A stretch of DNA of 64,000 bases from Sipunculus nudus (Eukaryota; Annelida; Sipuncula; Golfingiida; Sipunculidae). Shown in pieces: positions 38,150-51,967 of the stretch. The stretch spans positions 11,522,729-11,586,728 of the forward strand of contig CM049314.1 of the NCBI GenBank assembly GCA_026874595.1, read 5' to 3'. A model generated the notes under the pieces. That model searched no databases and had not been told where the DNA came from. It saw only the letters and a list, made by a program, of their open reading frames with translations. The first letter of the stretch is position 1; every line of letters begins with the position of its first letter. The position numbers were made by a program, and so were the translations under genes.

Positions 38150-40160
38150 ATACACAAGCTCGTAAACTTATACATGCGTACCTCTGACTGAAGTTATATT
38201 GAGTTTGCCATGCATGCGTTTGACATAAATGTTTTGTCACTTTACAGACGCCTGTCATTTCCCTGTACCTTGTCATTCAATTAAACAAGAAGAGAGATGA
38301 AACATGACAGTTCTCCTGACCTCTGATGACCTGCTTAATAATTAATCAGCCAAACTAATTAGCCATAATCTCCAACGGATTAACACAACATTCCAACAAG
38401 CATTGTTGTACCATCCCAGCCATCGCTGAGCAGTTGTCGTTTAATTAATTTTTATCTAGCAAGACGTTACCACAGTGACACTGGTTGGAATCTTTGGGAA
38501 ATCATATAATTGTATATTTTTCGTGTAGAACAATAAAATTCATTAAGAAAATATATCTCTACACTTAGAAGTGTAATTAATGAATATTGTGTAAAAAGCT
38601 TGTTTTATGATGTATTTTTACTTCACATAGAAAAGCGACCATCGGTGAAAATCTTCGTCTGTTTATTTTCTGAGGAAACCTCCTGTTCATCCATGTAAGA
38701 TTGTTGTGGGAAAAAAAGGGTATTTTGTACTGAGTATTTCTCTAAGTAAGACCGATGCAGGTTTGTTCCCTACAATCGTCCATTGATTCTGCTGCATCCT
38801 TCTGTGTGAATGACATCCATTAGAAAACACTTCAAGGAATAGGAACTGCGGAAGCCGTAATAACCGACAGCGTATAAGCCATTGCCGGAGAGCATGTCAG
38901 CGGCAGGCATAAGGAATTCCGGTTTTGCCTTTTATTGATCTACATGTTATCTGAGAAGCCTTTGTTAGTTATGGGCATTTCAGATTACATGATACATGTT
39001 GCAGTCACGCAGGCCTCAGATTTAATCCTGACAAGAGGCAGCATATTTATAAACGGAATCCAAATACGTTATGTACACCCTGCGTACTCAATATAAAAAG
39101 CTCATATTGACGGCCCGGGGGGAACGTTTTGCTATAACAAGATTCTGACACGGCGGCAACATTTCTCCACGGTGGCATGTCCAAAGGCCGCTTTAATAAG
39201 ATGGCGGACTTGGGGATTGTGCGACTCCACGTCCGCCGCAGATGACTCCGAGGACAAATGCCTCCATCCAGGGGCTGAGGACTGGTTGAGCGTTCTGGGT
39301 GTGAGGACCAGCCTCCCCTCGTGTTTGTGTATAGATTCCCGCTGCTTGTTTGCCCCTCGGGTCTCAGGACGCTGTCTCTGAGTCCAGTGAATCAAGTAAC
39401 GCGTCTGGGAGAAGTGGCGATGTCTGAGACCCTGAAGAGAGCATAAATTATTCACTGTTACAGTTGGTCTACCCACAGTTCGATACACGTCGGGTTACGC
39501 CGACTGGCCGCGGTAGGATTCTCTCTCTATCAGATTTCGTGGTTTCTTGTGATTTCACATGTATAAATCATACACTGATAAATATATACTTGAAAAAAAT
39601 AAGTAATAATATTCATCCACTGTGTTGCTCGCTTGCAGGCATTTATTGGTATTGGAACGTGTATTGACGTCGAAATGAATTTTAGTCGTGCAGAGAAGAT
39701 TACAAATACATGTGTATTGAACATATTAGTTTACCAGCGTGGGTGGAGGGTCTTTAGTCAATAAAGTACCTGGTGCGTGCATTTCATAAAATAGAAAATA
39801 ATTAAAAAAATCGAGGGATTAAGGAAATACGAGCAACAAGTGTAATGTAAAACAATAAAACAACCGATGGATTAAGAATATTTAAAATGGAATGGTAATC
39901 CCGCCTATATGAATTCTTGATAACATGCAGCTGAAGCCATGCATAGACATTCATAATATCTTCCTTTACGTTAGACCACACCGGAAAAATTAACACCTAT
40001 ATGAGATTATTCTTTTGTTATTATAACATTTAAATGATTCTTTGACCTAACCGGAGATAAATATTACGAGTTCTTCATGAATTCCAAGTATAGTTGTTCA
40101 CCCTTTTTCTCGGAGTTGACTTTCACGCTTCGTTCATTAGCTCAGCTGACTATAAGTCCA
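38150..40160. other. Upstream flank with one GC-rich island
   Basis: Mostly AT-rich. At about 39110-39440 a CpG-containing island includes a YY1-like AAGATGGCGG (plus, 39198-39207). ORFs there on both strands (118 and 69 codons) look unlike any family I know. It could be a promoter or conserved element of an unseen transcript. Confidence 0.35.
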
Positions 40161-40161
40161 T

Positions 40162-40223
40162 TGTCCGTCGTCCGTCCGTCCGTCTGTCCGTCCGTCCGTC
40201 CTTCCGTCTGGATGTCCGTCCGT
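40162..40223. repeat. (GTCC)n microsatellite
   Basis: Imperfect GTCC/GTCT/TTCC tetranucleotides. They mark the left start of the duplicated unit described next. A fainter match (CTGTCCACTTGCCTGTCC) recurs near 42500. Confidence 0.95.
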
Positions 40224-40259
40224 AAGACTGGCACGTTTTGACACCGTTGGACCTACGAA

Positions 40260-41475
40260 TCTGAAATTCAGCATACAGTTAGATGTCCCAAAATCTCCTA
40301 CCATGCCGAAAATTGGGTCAATAGGACTTCATTCCTTCGAGATATTAAGGAAAAACCTCAATTTTTTATTAGAAATCTATTTTCACACTTCAGGACTGCC
40401 TAATATCAAAACCACTCATCTGGTTTTCTTCATATTTACCATGAATATTCCTCTATATAGTTCCTATGTACATGCCAGATATTAAGACAGTATTATATAA
40501 TTTAAAAAAGTTATGGGCCCAAACATAATGGACTTTGTAAAAAAATCAGGAAGATATTTGGTCACTTAAGACCAAAAGTGTTAAAGGTAGGGACTTTTTT
40601 TCCATTAAAACAACTTTAATTAATCAAAATTTAATTGTATACCAAAAATTAGATGAAAATCTGTATAATTTATTAAATATTGGCTAAAATATAAAATTGG
40701 TTCCTTACATTTTGCCCAACTTTGGCCACGGCACGTTTTTTTCCTGTAAGTACTGTGGATTTAATATTCACAGCATGTATACATAAGGATTAAATCTGTT
40801 AAATTCTGATATTTGAAAATATAAGCTGCAAAATTAGGCTAGTTATTGAATTTTATTGGAGGCTCTTGTTGTATTCCCTTACATTGTCAAGCAGTCCACT
40901 TTGATGACTGTAGGTCATTCAGTGCACATCTCTATGCTCCCCAGGCTGTTGGCATAATTTTAGATGTCCCCAAAATCTCCTACCATACCGAAAATTGGGT
41001 CATTAGGAGTTCGTTCCTTCGAGATATTAAGGAAAAAAACTCTGTTTTCCCTAAAAAAAGCCATTGTTACACTTCAAGGCTGCCTAATATAAACCACTAA
41101 TCTGTTTTTGATCGTATTTAGTATTCACATTCTTTCATACATTTTCTATGAACATACCAAAAATTAGGTCAGTATTGGGTATTATTTTGAAGTTATGGGC
41201 CAAAACATAATGCAATTTTTAAAAAAATCAGGAAATATATTTACTCACCTAACATGAGAATTGCTGAACCAAGAGACTTTTTTTCCAGGAATATAACTTT
41301 ATTTAATCAAGATTCAATTGTTTACCCATAATTAGATCTGAATTTTGCAAATTTTTCAAGTTATTAGCATAAATAAAAAATCAATACCTTAAATTTTGTC
41401 TAACTTTGGCACTGTTGATTTAATTTTCACAGCATATATACATAAGGATTTAATCTTTTAAAATCTGAAATTTCA
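40260..41475. repeat. Diverged tandem duplication, about 680-bp unit
   Basis: Unit 1 (from TTAGATGTCC at 40279) and unit 2 (from 40960) share in order: AAAATCTCCTACCAT, CCGAAAATTGGGTCA, TTCCTTCGAGATATTAAGGA, CTGCCTAATAT, GTTATGGGCC, AAACATAATG, GACTTTTTTTCCA, TTAGATGAAAATC or its variant, CAACTTTGG, and CACAGCAT..ATACATAAGGATT. Divergence and small indels indicate age. No coding frame is conserved, so it is probably part of a repeat family built around the GTCC tract. Confidence 0.85.
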
Positions 41476-42219
41476 AAGAAATTGATTGGAAAGAATAGCT
41501 TTTATTCATGTTTTCATACACCATGTCAAGTATTGTTTACATCTAGCCCACCTAGTAGTACAGCCTGCACTGGCATTATGTAACCCACCCCAGGCAGCTT
41601 GTATTGGGTCAGCTTGGCCACTACCAGCGGGCTTCCCCTCTGCCCTGCACTGCCCCCCCCCCGATGGTGCATAAACTAGATGAATGTTATTATTTTCTGT
41701 ATTTGATTCATTCTTATTCTAGGCTATGCTACATTTTAGATTTTGTATTGTACCACCAGGGATATAATGATTAAAGTGTACATTTAATTGTGTCCACAAA
41801 GTGGTGTATTGCTATGAAAGTGTGGATGTTCATGAGATAAGTAATTACTTACTTCAGAAGAGTAAAAACTTCACCAGGTGTGAAATTGACTATTAATTCC
41901 AGTAATAAATTATAGCTTAGATTGTAATTAGCATAATGATATTGTTTGTCCCTCATTCAACCAACAGTGTGTATACTTTATTTGAAAAGATGTTTTATTT
42001 TATCAAATTTACTTAATCTTTTATTTTATTTTGGTGAATAAAATTAAGCATGTACTGAAAACTCCAATTTGCAAAACTTTTTAATAGTGATTCAAGGAAT
42101 ATTCTTGTAGATGCCATGTTGTGGCATTATTTTCTTTTAAATCAGTTTAAACATTTATGATTTAAAAATAATAAAATATATGTGTATGCATAATATGACC
42201 CAATATATGAGCTACACTC

Positions 42220-42356
42220 TCGATATATGATGATTGCAACTTTTGCAACAATTCTAATATTTTAACTAAAAGTTTCAGTTTTTTACTCTGTATATATAAT
42301 GACTGCAACTTTTGCAACAATTCTGATATTTTAACTTACATTTTCAGGTTTTTTTT
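42220..42356. repeat. 69-bp tandem duplication
   Basis: GCAACTTTTGCAACAATTCT followed by ATATTTTAACT occurs at 42235 and again at 42304, with TATATAATGA/TATATGATGA before each copy. Confidence 0.85.
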
Positions 42357-42489
42357 ATTAAAAATTTATAAAACCTGTAAATAAAAAAATGATTCAGATA
42401 AAAACTTCTTAATGGAAAAAGTGGATATGCTTAAAAAATAGGATTATATATAAACTTAAATGCATTATCCCCATGAAAGTGAAATAAAG

Positions 42490-42900
42490 GTATTAGTCCA
42501 TTCTGTCCACTTGCCTGTCCATCTGTAAATTTTCATATGCATCACAGTATCTCAAAACTTTTACTGTTTTTCTTCATGACAGTCTTGTCAGAGTATTAGT
42601 TTGCAATCATATATTTAGAACTTTACTATAACCAAGTGGGAGGGCCCCTTTCCTCTTAGCTTTTCATATTCTTATATAAATGAAAAACATTACAATAGAA
42701 TATTTCTACATCCACCTTCGTGCTGCCCTCACTTTTCCCTTCTCCAAACCCCATCCCAAAGTCAGCCTCAGTAAGCAAGAACAAGATGAATCAGATATAT
42801 TCATACTTTAATATTTTGTATAACTATTCGTCCATAGGTACCTATGTACATGCCAGAAATTATGTCAATATTGTGTAATATGTAGACATAGTGGGCATCA
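42490..42900. repeat. Third, partial copy of the 680-bp repeat
   Basis: It begins AGTCCATTCTGTCCACTTGC, recalling AGTCCATTGTCCGTCGTCC at 40156. Near 42835 it has GGTACCTATGTACATGCCAG then AAATTATGTCAATATTGTGT, matching 40460-40500. The middle is not alignable by eye. Confidence 0.5.
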
Positions 42901-42904
42901 CAAT

Positions 42905-45375
42905 AATGTACCTTGTCAAGACTAAAGAGATATTGTGTCATACAGTCACAAATTCATAAATCACTTCATCAGCATAGTTAATCATAACATCATATCTGTC
43001 AAATTGAAAGCTTGGAGACTACCATGCACTTTAGATCCTTCAACAAATAGCCTTATCATCATTCTACTACTGCTTATTACTGCTGTCATTGCACTCATAT
43101 TTGCTCAAATATATCACAATTTTCAACCCCTCCTAAATAAATAAAAAATAAACCACTATATTTGACTCTATTGATCCATCAGTCAGGTATTTCATTTATC
43201 ATTTACTCACATATTACATTACATTCCTTTATAATAGCCCAACATGTCCATGATATTCATAAGCTTTATCGACTCGATATAGTATCACAGTGGAGAAACA
43301 TTTATAGTCCAATCACGATCAGCTGAGCGCCGTGACCCATGGGTCCCTTGTTTTTATCCAGTGACGTGGTCGAGTCCACACCATTCTAACCCGCGTGAAA
43401 GTCGGAGTGCAGGTCCTTAAGGTCCCAGTCCACCCTCAGTGAGTCCGAGTCTGAGTCCAATAAAGTCTTATTAAAAATTAATGAAAACAGGAAAATTTGA
43501 GATTGTCCTGTGTATTAGTATGTTTATATATCGAGCTTTTACCTGAATCTGCACATGTAATTACATTTATCTCCTTATTCAGAGCTGAAACTAGGTAAAA
43601 CATTGTGTGTGTGTGTGTTTTTTTTAAATATTTTGTAAGTAGTTCGTACATGTACATGTATACAAGTCTCCTTATTATCTGAAAGAGCTTTCCTTTTTCT
43701 ATACTGGAATCGGTATGGACCGGGTATGATTTCTCGAGTGAGTACAATTCAGAATTCAGAACCCTTCCATCCAAGTCGGGGTCCCTAAATAAAATGCTAG
43801 TGCATTTCCGACAAAAATATGAGGGTCTTTTCCCGCTAAGACCCCTATAAGTTATAAATCGCAAGGATGTTGCCCTCTGTTCACAATAGTTTACACGTAT
43901 ACTGCATGGCCGTTGGCAGCTTTCAAATGTAGACTGAATAACTTTATTGCTCATTGTATATATTAATGAAATAGTTGTGTGATTCCAGCGAGCCGATAAA
44001 AAAAAACTACGAGAATGAAAAGGTCTGAAAGATTAAGAAGGTAAAATCGGATGAGTATAACATTTTGGGTGATATAAAAGATTGAAATTTAAAATTCGCC
44101 GCCATGAAATTAAAGGGAATGCTACTGATAAGGTCCAAAGTTCCACCTGCAAGAAACCAAACAAAACTTTGGTCATCTAGAGTTAGTAATGAATTAAGAG
44201 TAGCAGATGTATTGTATTGCAAGTTGTGGGCCAATACTGCTTCAAAGGTTAAAGCTCAAGGGTTCCTCTGCACCAAAGTCACCGAATTATGTGAGGATGG
44301 TTTAAACAGGTTTCATCATTGTTGCGGAAGCTATGCTCAAATACATCGAGTCGGAATAAGTCATTTCTACTGTTCTTGATTCCTTTCATTACAAGGTTAA
44401 GTGTAGGCATAAACTTATTTTAACTTTTCTATTGACATTTCAATGCAATGGTCACATCAGTCAATACGCCGCAAATATATATGCTGATTTAAAATTATAA
44501 ATACGCAATGCAACCTTTGATTAATCGGTTCTGTGTGATGAATATCATCGGAAACATCGTGTAGTGGGTTTTACCTGTATTATGAAGTTCATGGGTGGAA
44601 TACAATGTAAACTATATGTTTACGAGCGATCCAAGCCTCCCTCCCGACGCCAACAGCTGGGCGATGATGGAAGACAGGCCAGGAGATTTTTTTAACTATG
44701 GGAATTAGGTTAAGGGTAAAATTAAATATCAGGTGCAAATCTGTCACCTATGACTAGTATTATGCCTATAAGGTCAGTTTATAAATGTTTGTCATATTTG
44801 ATATCTAGCGCAAACAAGGGCCGAAGAAAGAGAATAAATTATAATCAGTGCTCTTGGGCACCTAAGAAAGTCCACCCACAATCATTTTTACTCAGTAATA
44901 GAAATAAACTCTTTAACAACTATAAGCCTCCCTGCATATGGGAGAAGCTTAATTAAAACTCGTTTCAATGAAGAGGTATGCGCACGCGAAGGACTTCACA
45001 AGTTGGCCTTAACAGGAAAAACGCCATTTTGTCTTGTAATTCCATGTTTAGGGCATTCACCTTTTGTGTTTTTATATATAGTTTAACATATATAGTTGTC
45101 AGGGTCGACGAACAGTTCTCACAGAACACGGCACATAAAGGAAATTTGTCTACCAATTCTTGATTTTATTTTATCTGTTATTTGGGATATGTGCTAAATA
45201 AATCTTTGACACACATTCAACCATTCATATCTTAATGCTTCATTAACTCTAACTTTGAGTGTTACATGCCCGGAAAATGAATATGAAATGCAGAATATCT
45301 GGCAAGCTAAAACCGAATCAACATCAACATCACCTTAATCACTGGCTGTATCATTTTAGCTGGTACCCATCTCTC
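42905..45375. other. Upstream flank, no gene seen
   Basis: The largest ORF is a 158-codon minus frame at 43478-43954. Its composition is uneven, includes a Thr-His microsatellite stretch and shows no domain I recognise, so I leave it uncalled. GACTCGG-like words recur at 43365-43460. Confidence 0.45.

Positions 45376-45380
<5 letters not shown>

Positions 45381-45421
<41 letters not shown>
45381..45421. repeat. (GA)n microsatellite, 41 bp
   Basis: Pure GA dinucleotides; one strand is all purine. Confidence 0.98.
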
Positions 45422-45423
<2 letters not shown>

Positions 45424-45424
45424 C

Positions 45425-47440
45425 CCTATCTCTTATAATCTGTACCGAAAGAGTGAGTTTTTTTTTCGTACTCACGCAAATACACATTCACTTATCTGTC
45501 CCATTCTCATTCGATAACTATTTTTGTTCCGAACCGATCTTTTCACCGAAAACCTCGGAGTCGTATGCCTGTCATGCGATATGATGATCACGGCGCGTAT
45601 CTCTATTAGCGACGGAGGGTTTCCTTGTAGTTTGGCTTATGGTGTGTAGATACCGTGCTTAGTAACGTTTGACACCGACTAATTTCACTGTAGCCCCCAC
45701 TCCTGGTGCTGAGGTTCTTGTGTTCAACCAGACACGCGCCAAGTCAAGATTGTCGTTAGTGAGGCCAATGGCAGGCAGTAGCTCTAATGTTTGGCTTCAT
45801 GCACACTATTAGTGAGCCCGTTCCGTAGCTCCGGGCCGAATAAGCACTTGGTCTAGAGTAATACGCAATCAATATGCCTTTCTTTAATCGTGTTATAGAC
45901 ATTTGCCTTGGCCAGCCCACAAATAATGTCTTAGGGCTTAAGAGCAACTCAAACGCGCCGCAATTTTATGGCGACTTATCTCTTTTTTAAGCGCTCCGGT
46001 TTGTGATGGGTCGAGCTTAGTGAATGATCGAGCCGTGATTTTGAACGAAGATAATCGCATCAAACAAAGTCATTAAATTCCCAATAAACCCTTACCTATC
46101 AAAGCAATGTTCTCTACAATAATTATTTCCTAATGGCTCGTAAATTTATCTGACAGATTAAAATATATGACCATTAATATGTGTCCAAATAAAATTTGTT
46201 AAAACGCTATTACGTGATTCCTCCTAATACGGGGTTGGGGAACTATTCTAACTCCGTGACCCATTAATTCAGAAGCATTATTGGGCCATATGTAATTACC
46301 GTATACATACATGTTGTATAAGTCCGGAGCTTAAGCATATGTCAGAGCAATTTATTATATGTGGCATTAGTTATTAAACAACCGCGGTAATTGAAAAAGA
46401 CCTCGAGTCCGGATTCGAGTCTTCTTTTACAGGGACTTGCATTAGAGGGCTCTATACTCAAAACTGTTTTCGGACTCGGAGGGTAGTAACCCAGGAAATC
46501 TCTGCAAACATATTGGCGGAATATTATGAAAGTAAATTGACATGAGCAATCTGGCCATTGTTTTTCTATCTGTATTGGTCATAGAACAACTCCTCCTGAT
46601 TGTCCAAGTAAGAGGGACCTCTATCTAGCTTAACATCTAATTGGCATTTAATTATGTCACGAAAATTGTGTTTCCAGTTTTTTTTATCCTTTCACACATA
46701 TTGACGCACACTTCTTACCTTGCATTAAAGAAGACAAACACATATATAATGCTCAAATACTCCTTAAAGCAAAATATATAAATCAGTATAAATTAGAAAT
46801 ATTTATGACAGTATAGGATTTAATATAGTTGTTTTGACAATTAGTACAAGTAATTGACGTAAGAGGAACATTCACTTATACGAGTGTAAGGGGGTACATC
46901 CGACACGTTTTTCGTGACGAAGTTAAAGAAAGAAGTTATTAGAAAGTACATGTATACAATAATATCTGAAATCCATTTATTTTCTTTTATCATATAAAAT
47001 AGTGTATTGGACCCTTTTGTAAATGACTTCGACGCGGAGGAATTGGATTTGGACTTAGTCTTAAACACTCTAACTCGGAGTTAAAGATTCAACTATCCTG
47101 GACCCAGTTGGTAAGGAGTAGACTACAACACTCCAGCCAAGCAAAGACAGCATATATATTTGTAGACATCGTGTAGCTTGCACCATGTGACGTGTTTGTG
47201 AAGTTTCTGTAAACTTTATCATTTCCATGACGAGACGGGCATATAGAAGCAAGTAAAAAATCAATCCAAAGACCATAAACCCATGTTATAACGTTAAGTT
47301 ACATCGCTCATGTTAATTTACTTTTTGCACGTACCTGCTACTTATTAACTAGTTAAATGGCGCATCAATAGCTTTGAATCCGCATGTCGTCCTGATTTCC
47401 TTCTATGTTAACATGATGGCATCGACACGTTTTATCCATT
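45425..47440. other. Upstream flank, no gene seen
   Basis: A higher-GC block at 45560-46020 has no credible frame. GACTCGAGTCC-like words occur at 46400-46490 and near 47035. Remaining sequence is AT-rich. Confidence 0.45.
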
Positions 47441-47443
47441 GCA

Positions 47444-47562
47444 GCGGAGGATCCAGGTTTAGGAGACAAAAAGGAGTAGGGGGGGGGGGGGGATCTAGGG
47501 TTCTAGGTCGCTTAAATCGGTCTTGACCCCCTTGACCCCAAACCCTGGATCCGCTTCTGCAT
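47444..47562. mobile_element. Short inverted-repeat element with a G14 core
   Basis: The left end GCAGCGGAGGATCCAGGTTT and the right end, reverse-complemented, GCAGAAGCGGATCCAGGGTT pair over most of 20 bp. The interior carries 14 consecutive G (47479-47492). A similar end pair bounds 19240-19430. Confidence 0.45.
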
Positions 47563-47564
47563 TG

Positions 47565-50485
47565 TAGACGGCTTTATGACTGATCTGATGCGAAGGCTGT
47601 TTTGTGATAAGATAAAAAACTTGATTGTCATTTGTTATTATACTAGCATGCATTAGTTTTTTTTTCTCAGGCATTGTATGCCATTATTCTAGCGAATCAT
47701 ACGTTTACACGTTCTCAGTTGTTTCCCTTGTGAGCACGTTTACGGCATAGTACTGCCGAGCAAATTCTAACAGCTACAGGTATAGAGAGCGTCAGTGTTA
47801 TGAATAAAAATTACAATACACATGTTATTGAAATTGTCATCTACCAATCGCGACAAATAACAAATGGACAATAGGTCATGACGCTCAGCTGACAGCGATG
47901 ACCTGACATAATATCGCTCAGAATCTAACAATTGAAGAATATATTTGCAAATTTTATTCAAACTTCGTAGAATGAAAAAAATATATATCTATTTCTCGAT
48001 GGTCAAAGGCATCATTTATGATTGCTCATATAACAGTATAGCTAATACTGTGACAATAAGGATACTTGCAAGATTTTTGGGGAAAAAATTGAATTGATAA
48101 ATGCATGAATTATTGTAAAATTGATGCTTTAATATGAATTTGAATAAATTTTTATCGATTTGTGATTTCAAAACTTTCATATTCCTGAAGATCCCTCAAC
48201 CAAAGATGGTTAAAACTTTGCCGGATTACATAAATATATGTCAGTTTGAAGGACATTATATAAACACGTTTGTACCACTAATACTCTTCAACGATTGCTA
48301 ATTGTCAGTCTTGTAATAAACATATCAAGTTGTCCGACAATCCATGAACCCACAACAAAGAAAGTTTCACTATTGCTTTAATGTGACAGTACAAGTAAAA
48401 TGCACAATCATTGTACATAGAATAATTGTGGCACCATCATTCTTTTTTCAATTCTTAAGACAATCAAAGCTCGTAGTGCATGTTAAATGTAAGGGGAACC
48501 AATATGAACCACAAAATGAAGAAGTTACATGATTGTCTTGTCTCAGTAATATAAAAGTTACATAAAAATTAATAGGTGGCATCACCACTTTGTAAAGCCA
48601 GTCTTGTTCAACTGATACAACTCTCCATGATGAATTGACATGACAAGTTACAGACAATAGATGAATCCACTTCTGAGGAACTGACGATTGCTGTAATTTG
48701 GCATTTTAACAAATAAATAAAATAAATAAAAATGACGCCGCAAGTCTTTATCTGACATTTCTGAAGAACTGATTTTGATATTAAAAAACGTGTATGTATA
48801 AATGAGATTAATTATTCAACCTATTATTATTTCCTTTTAACATTTATTCCCCGAGCCCTAAACATTCAGAAGTGCTGTTCAACAGCTTGTTCACGCATGG
48901 TAAATCCCAGAATATAAGTCACTGTGTTTTTTTACCAGGAGCTGTCTTGATATAAAGCTAGAACATGTCGGAATATGACGTGTGTGTGTAACATGGTTTG
49001 AATACATAATACATTCATCTTGTGTAATGTCTCAACACAGATAGGGAAGATTTGGAATGTATCCAATATAAAAAATAGGTAGATTTGGAAAATATCGAAT
49101 GCATTAATATTAATCAGATTTAGAAGATTTTACTCATGGATCAAATGAATTTCGTAGAGTCAATCGAACAGACAAACAGACAGACAGACAAACGAATCGT
49201 CAGCCAGAAAAAATAATGAAAGGTATTATAAATGGAAAACCAGACGTGAGCGTGTGAAAACCTCGAATATAAGAGAGCATTTTGTCAAACTTATCTAATT
49301 TCATATAGAGTGTACGATTCATCATAAAAAAATGCAACAAAGTTACCTAAAATTACTTGTCTTCCGTTCGAGTCACGAAAATCAAATTGCATGTTTTCTC
49401 ATAAACTGGGCCGAATTGGAATGAATAGAATTGATTTTGGACTTTAAATGTCGAGACGAGCCTGACGCCTCTACGCGAGGCCGGAAGACCGAACAAAGAT
49501 TTTATTTAACTATCGGCAGTGGGCAGGCATCAGTCTGATAGCAATGGAAGTAATTAGCCACCTCCCATACAACAGGAAATACTACACAAATACATTGAGA
49601 TGGCTGTGCGCCCCAAGGGGGACTGCCAACTTATATGGCGTATCAGATCGATTGGCAGGAGTAACGTTACAGTAACGGCCGATTGCCTTGTCGCTGAAAT
49701 TGCAACGGGCAACGGGAGTGACCTCTGGCGGTTTTGCCCCCGTTATGTGATATTATTATCAATAAATCTCATGGTGAGCGAGTTTGTGTTTCTTGTTTCT
49801 TGTTTCTTGTTGACAAGTAAGGCCGACTCTCACGTCTGGCCTACCGATCTCATTAATATTCACTCTGAGGTTGAAAGGGTAAAGAATTTATCACTCATCT
49901 ATCATCGAATGTTTTCATGCTTTAATAAAATCTGTTTTTTTTGCTATATTGATAGAATTTAGAAATAAAAAAATCATGGAATGATATCAGCCTTTACATT
50001 ATGCATAAGAAGCAGTCATATCAAGGATTCGGTAAATCCTAGGAACATTTAGCCTTATTGCCCGAGTATGTTTCGAAGTACTCTGATAAACTCAGTGCGT
50101 AATCCGACGATTCAAGATTTATACTTCAAATATTACACGTTTTTCTTTATTTGTATTGACAGTACATATAGAGAGAAACATATAATTGCATTTATGCAAG
50201 CCTCCACCATTCACTTATTCGGCCAACATTCCCAGGTTCATTCGTGCACAAGTAGCCCAACATTTGTGAATATTCCTTGATGACGTTCCTCGATGAGCAT
50301 CGTGTGCATGATCCACACCAAAATCGAGTCAATTCTTCATTGGACCATTTCCGAAATGCCATGAACATTTCTTGAGATTTCGTTCGTGACTGCGTGAGTT
50401 ATCATGTGAAGAACACAAACACATAAACACACGACCGAGAATGAACGCATACCCTCCAGACGGAGGCATCAAAAAGAATGTTCTA
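47565..50485. other. Upstream flank, no gene seen
   Basis: Includes a short (GACA)n-like run at 49168-49190. The 120-codon plus ORF at 49600-49962 has no recognised domain and no splice context. Confidence 0.5.
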
Positions 50486-50489
50486 TCTT

Positions 50490-51560
50490 GTACGTGCCTT
50501 ACCTTTATAACAAGAGAGCGTGTGTTGTATTTAGGTATATTGCACCGAAAACTAGAGATAGTATTCTTCTTGCATGTCTTGCATTGGTAACAAATGTGTG
50601 TTTGATCCTTTTTACATGTCTTATACTGATAAAATAATAGCGTGTTTTCTCTTTAACTTTATTGCAATGATAATATAGTAGCGTGTTTTCTCATTTATCA
50701 GTATTGAATTGGTACGCGGAGAGTGTTTTATCTCCTTTACCTGTCTCGTTTTGATAACAGGGGAGCGTCTTTTTTTCTTGTCTTTTTACCTGTCTTGATA
50801 AAGGATATGTTTTCTGTTTACGCGTCTAACATTGAATTTACCAGAGAGTGCTTTTGTGTGAAAGAGTTTTATTCATCTTTTACTTCTCTAACATTATTAA
50901 CAGCGAATGTTGTCTTTTTAAGATGTTTGCGTTGATAACAAAGGGCGTGCTTTCTCTTTTACATATCTTGTATTGATAACAAAGGGTGTGGTTTTTCTTT
51001 TACATGTCTTGTTTTGATAACAACAGGCGTAATTTCTCTTTAACATGTCTTTTATTGATAACAAAGGACGTGATTTCTCTTTTACGTCTTTTATTGACAA
51101 CAAAGGGGTGACATTTCTCTTTTACGTCTTTTATTAGAAGGGGTGTCATTTCTCTTTTACGTGTCTTGTTTTTATAACAAAGGGCGTGATTTCACTTTTA
51201 CCATGTCTTGTATACAAAGGGCGTGATTTCTCCTTAACATGTTTTTTATTTTAACAAAGGGCGTGCTTTCTCTTTTACATATCTTGTATTGATAACAAAG
51301 GGTGTGGTTTTTCATTTACATGTCTTGTTTTGATAACAACAGGCGTAATTTCTCTTTAACATGTCTTTTATTGATAACAAAGGACGTGATTTCTCTTTTA
51401 CGTCTTTTATTGACAACAAAGGGCGTGATTTCTCCTTAACATGTTTTTTTTATTTTAACAAAGGGCGTGATTTCACTTTTACCATGTCTTGTATTGATAA
51501 CAAAGGGCGTGATTTCTTTTTACATGTCCTGTTTTGATAGGGCGTGAATTCTCCATATTT
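50490..51560. repeat. 41-bp minisatellite array with an internal 316-bp-offset duplication
   Basis: Units resemble TTTCTCTTTTACATGTCTTG then TATTGATAACAAAGGGCGTGA. The left third (50490-50925) is degenerate, the right part more regular with deletions in some units. A block of about 165 bp from GCGTGCTTTCTC at 50945 reappears at 51261 with only about one difference. The Lys-rich minus ORF at 50918-51103 is a translation of the units. Confidence 0.9.
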
Positions 51561-51760
51561 TTTTTTGTTTTTGGTCTTAAACTGCATTTTATTCCTTTTC
51601 CCTTCACAGCACAATGTTCACCTGTTATGACATGTGGTTTTATCTTATATTAGCATTAAATTAGTTTAATTAGTCTTCATTTTATTGAAAGGGATATCCG
51701 TCATATTTGTGATGAAACTACATAGGTCTTCAATTGCAGAATGAACGGGTGGGATAACCA

Positions 51761-51793
51761 GTAATAATAACAATAATAATAATAATAATAATA
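51761..51793. repeat. (TAA)n microsatellite
   Basis: About ten TAA/AAT triplets with one CAA interruption. Confidence 0.95.
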
Positions 51794-51964
51794 TGTTGAC
51801 AAAACATATGCCGAGTATTATTCCTTGCAATATCAACGAAACTTCCACTTGAACTTTTATCAATTGTTTTAAAAGTATGGACCATGGGAAACAAAGAAAA
51901 AAAACTATATTTCGGTGCGGATCGGTAACATTCGGAGGTGCTAGGTGGAAACTGGTATGGTGTC

Positions 51965-51967
<3 letters not shown>

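Noticed and set aside
43478-43954. 158-codon minus ORF
   Set aside because: No domain or splice context, and it includes a Thr-His microsatellite segment. It is kept as unassigned sequence, not called a gene.
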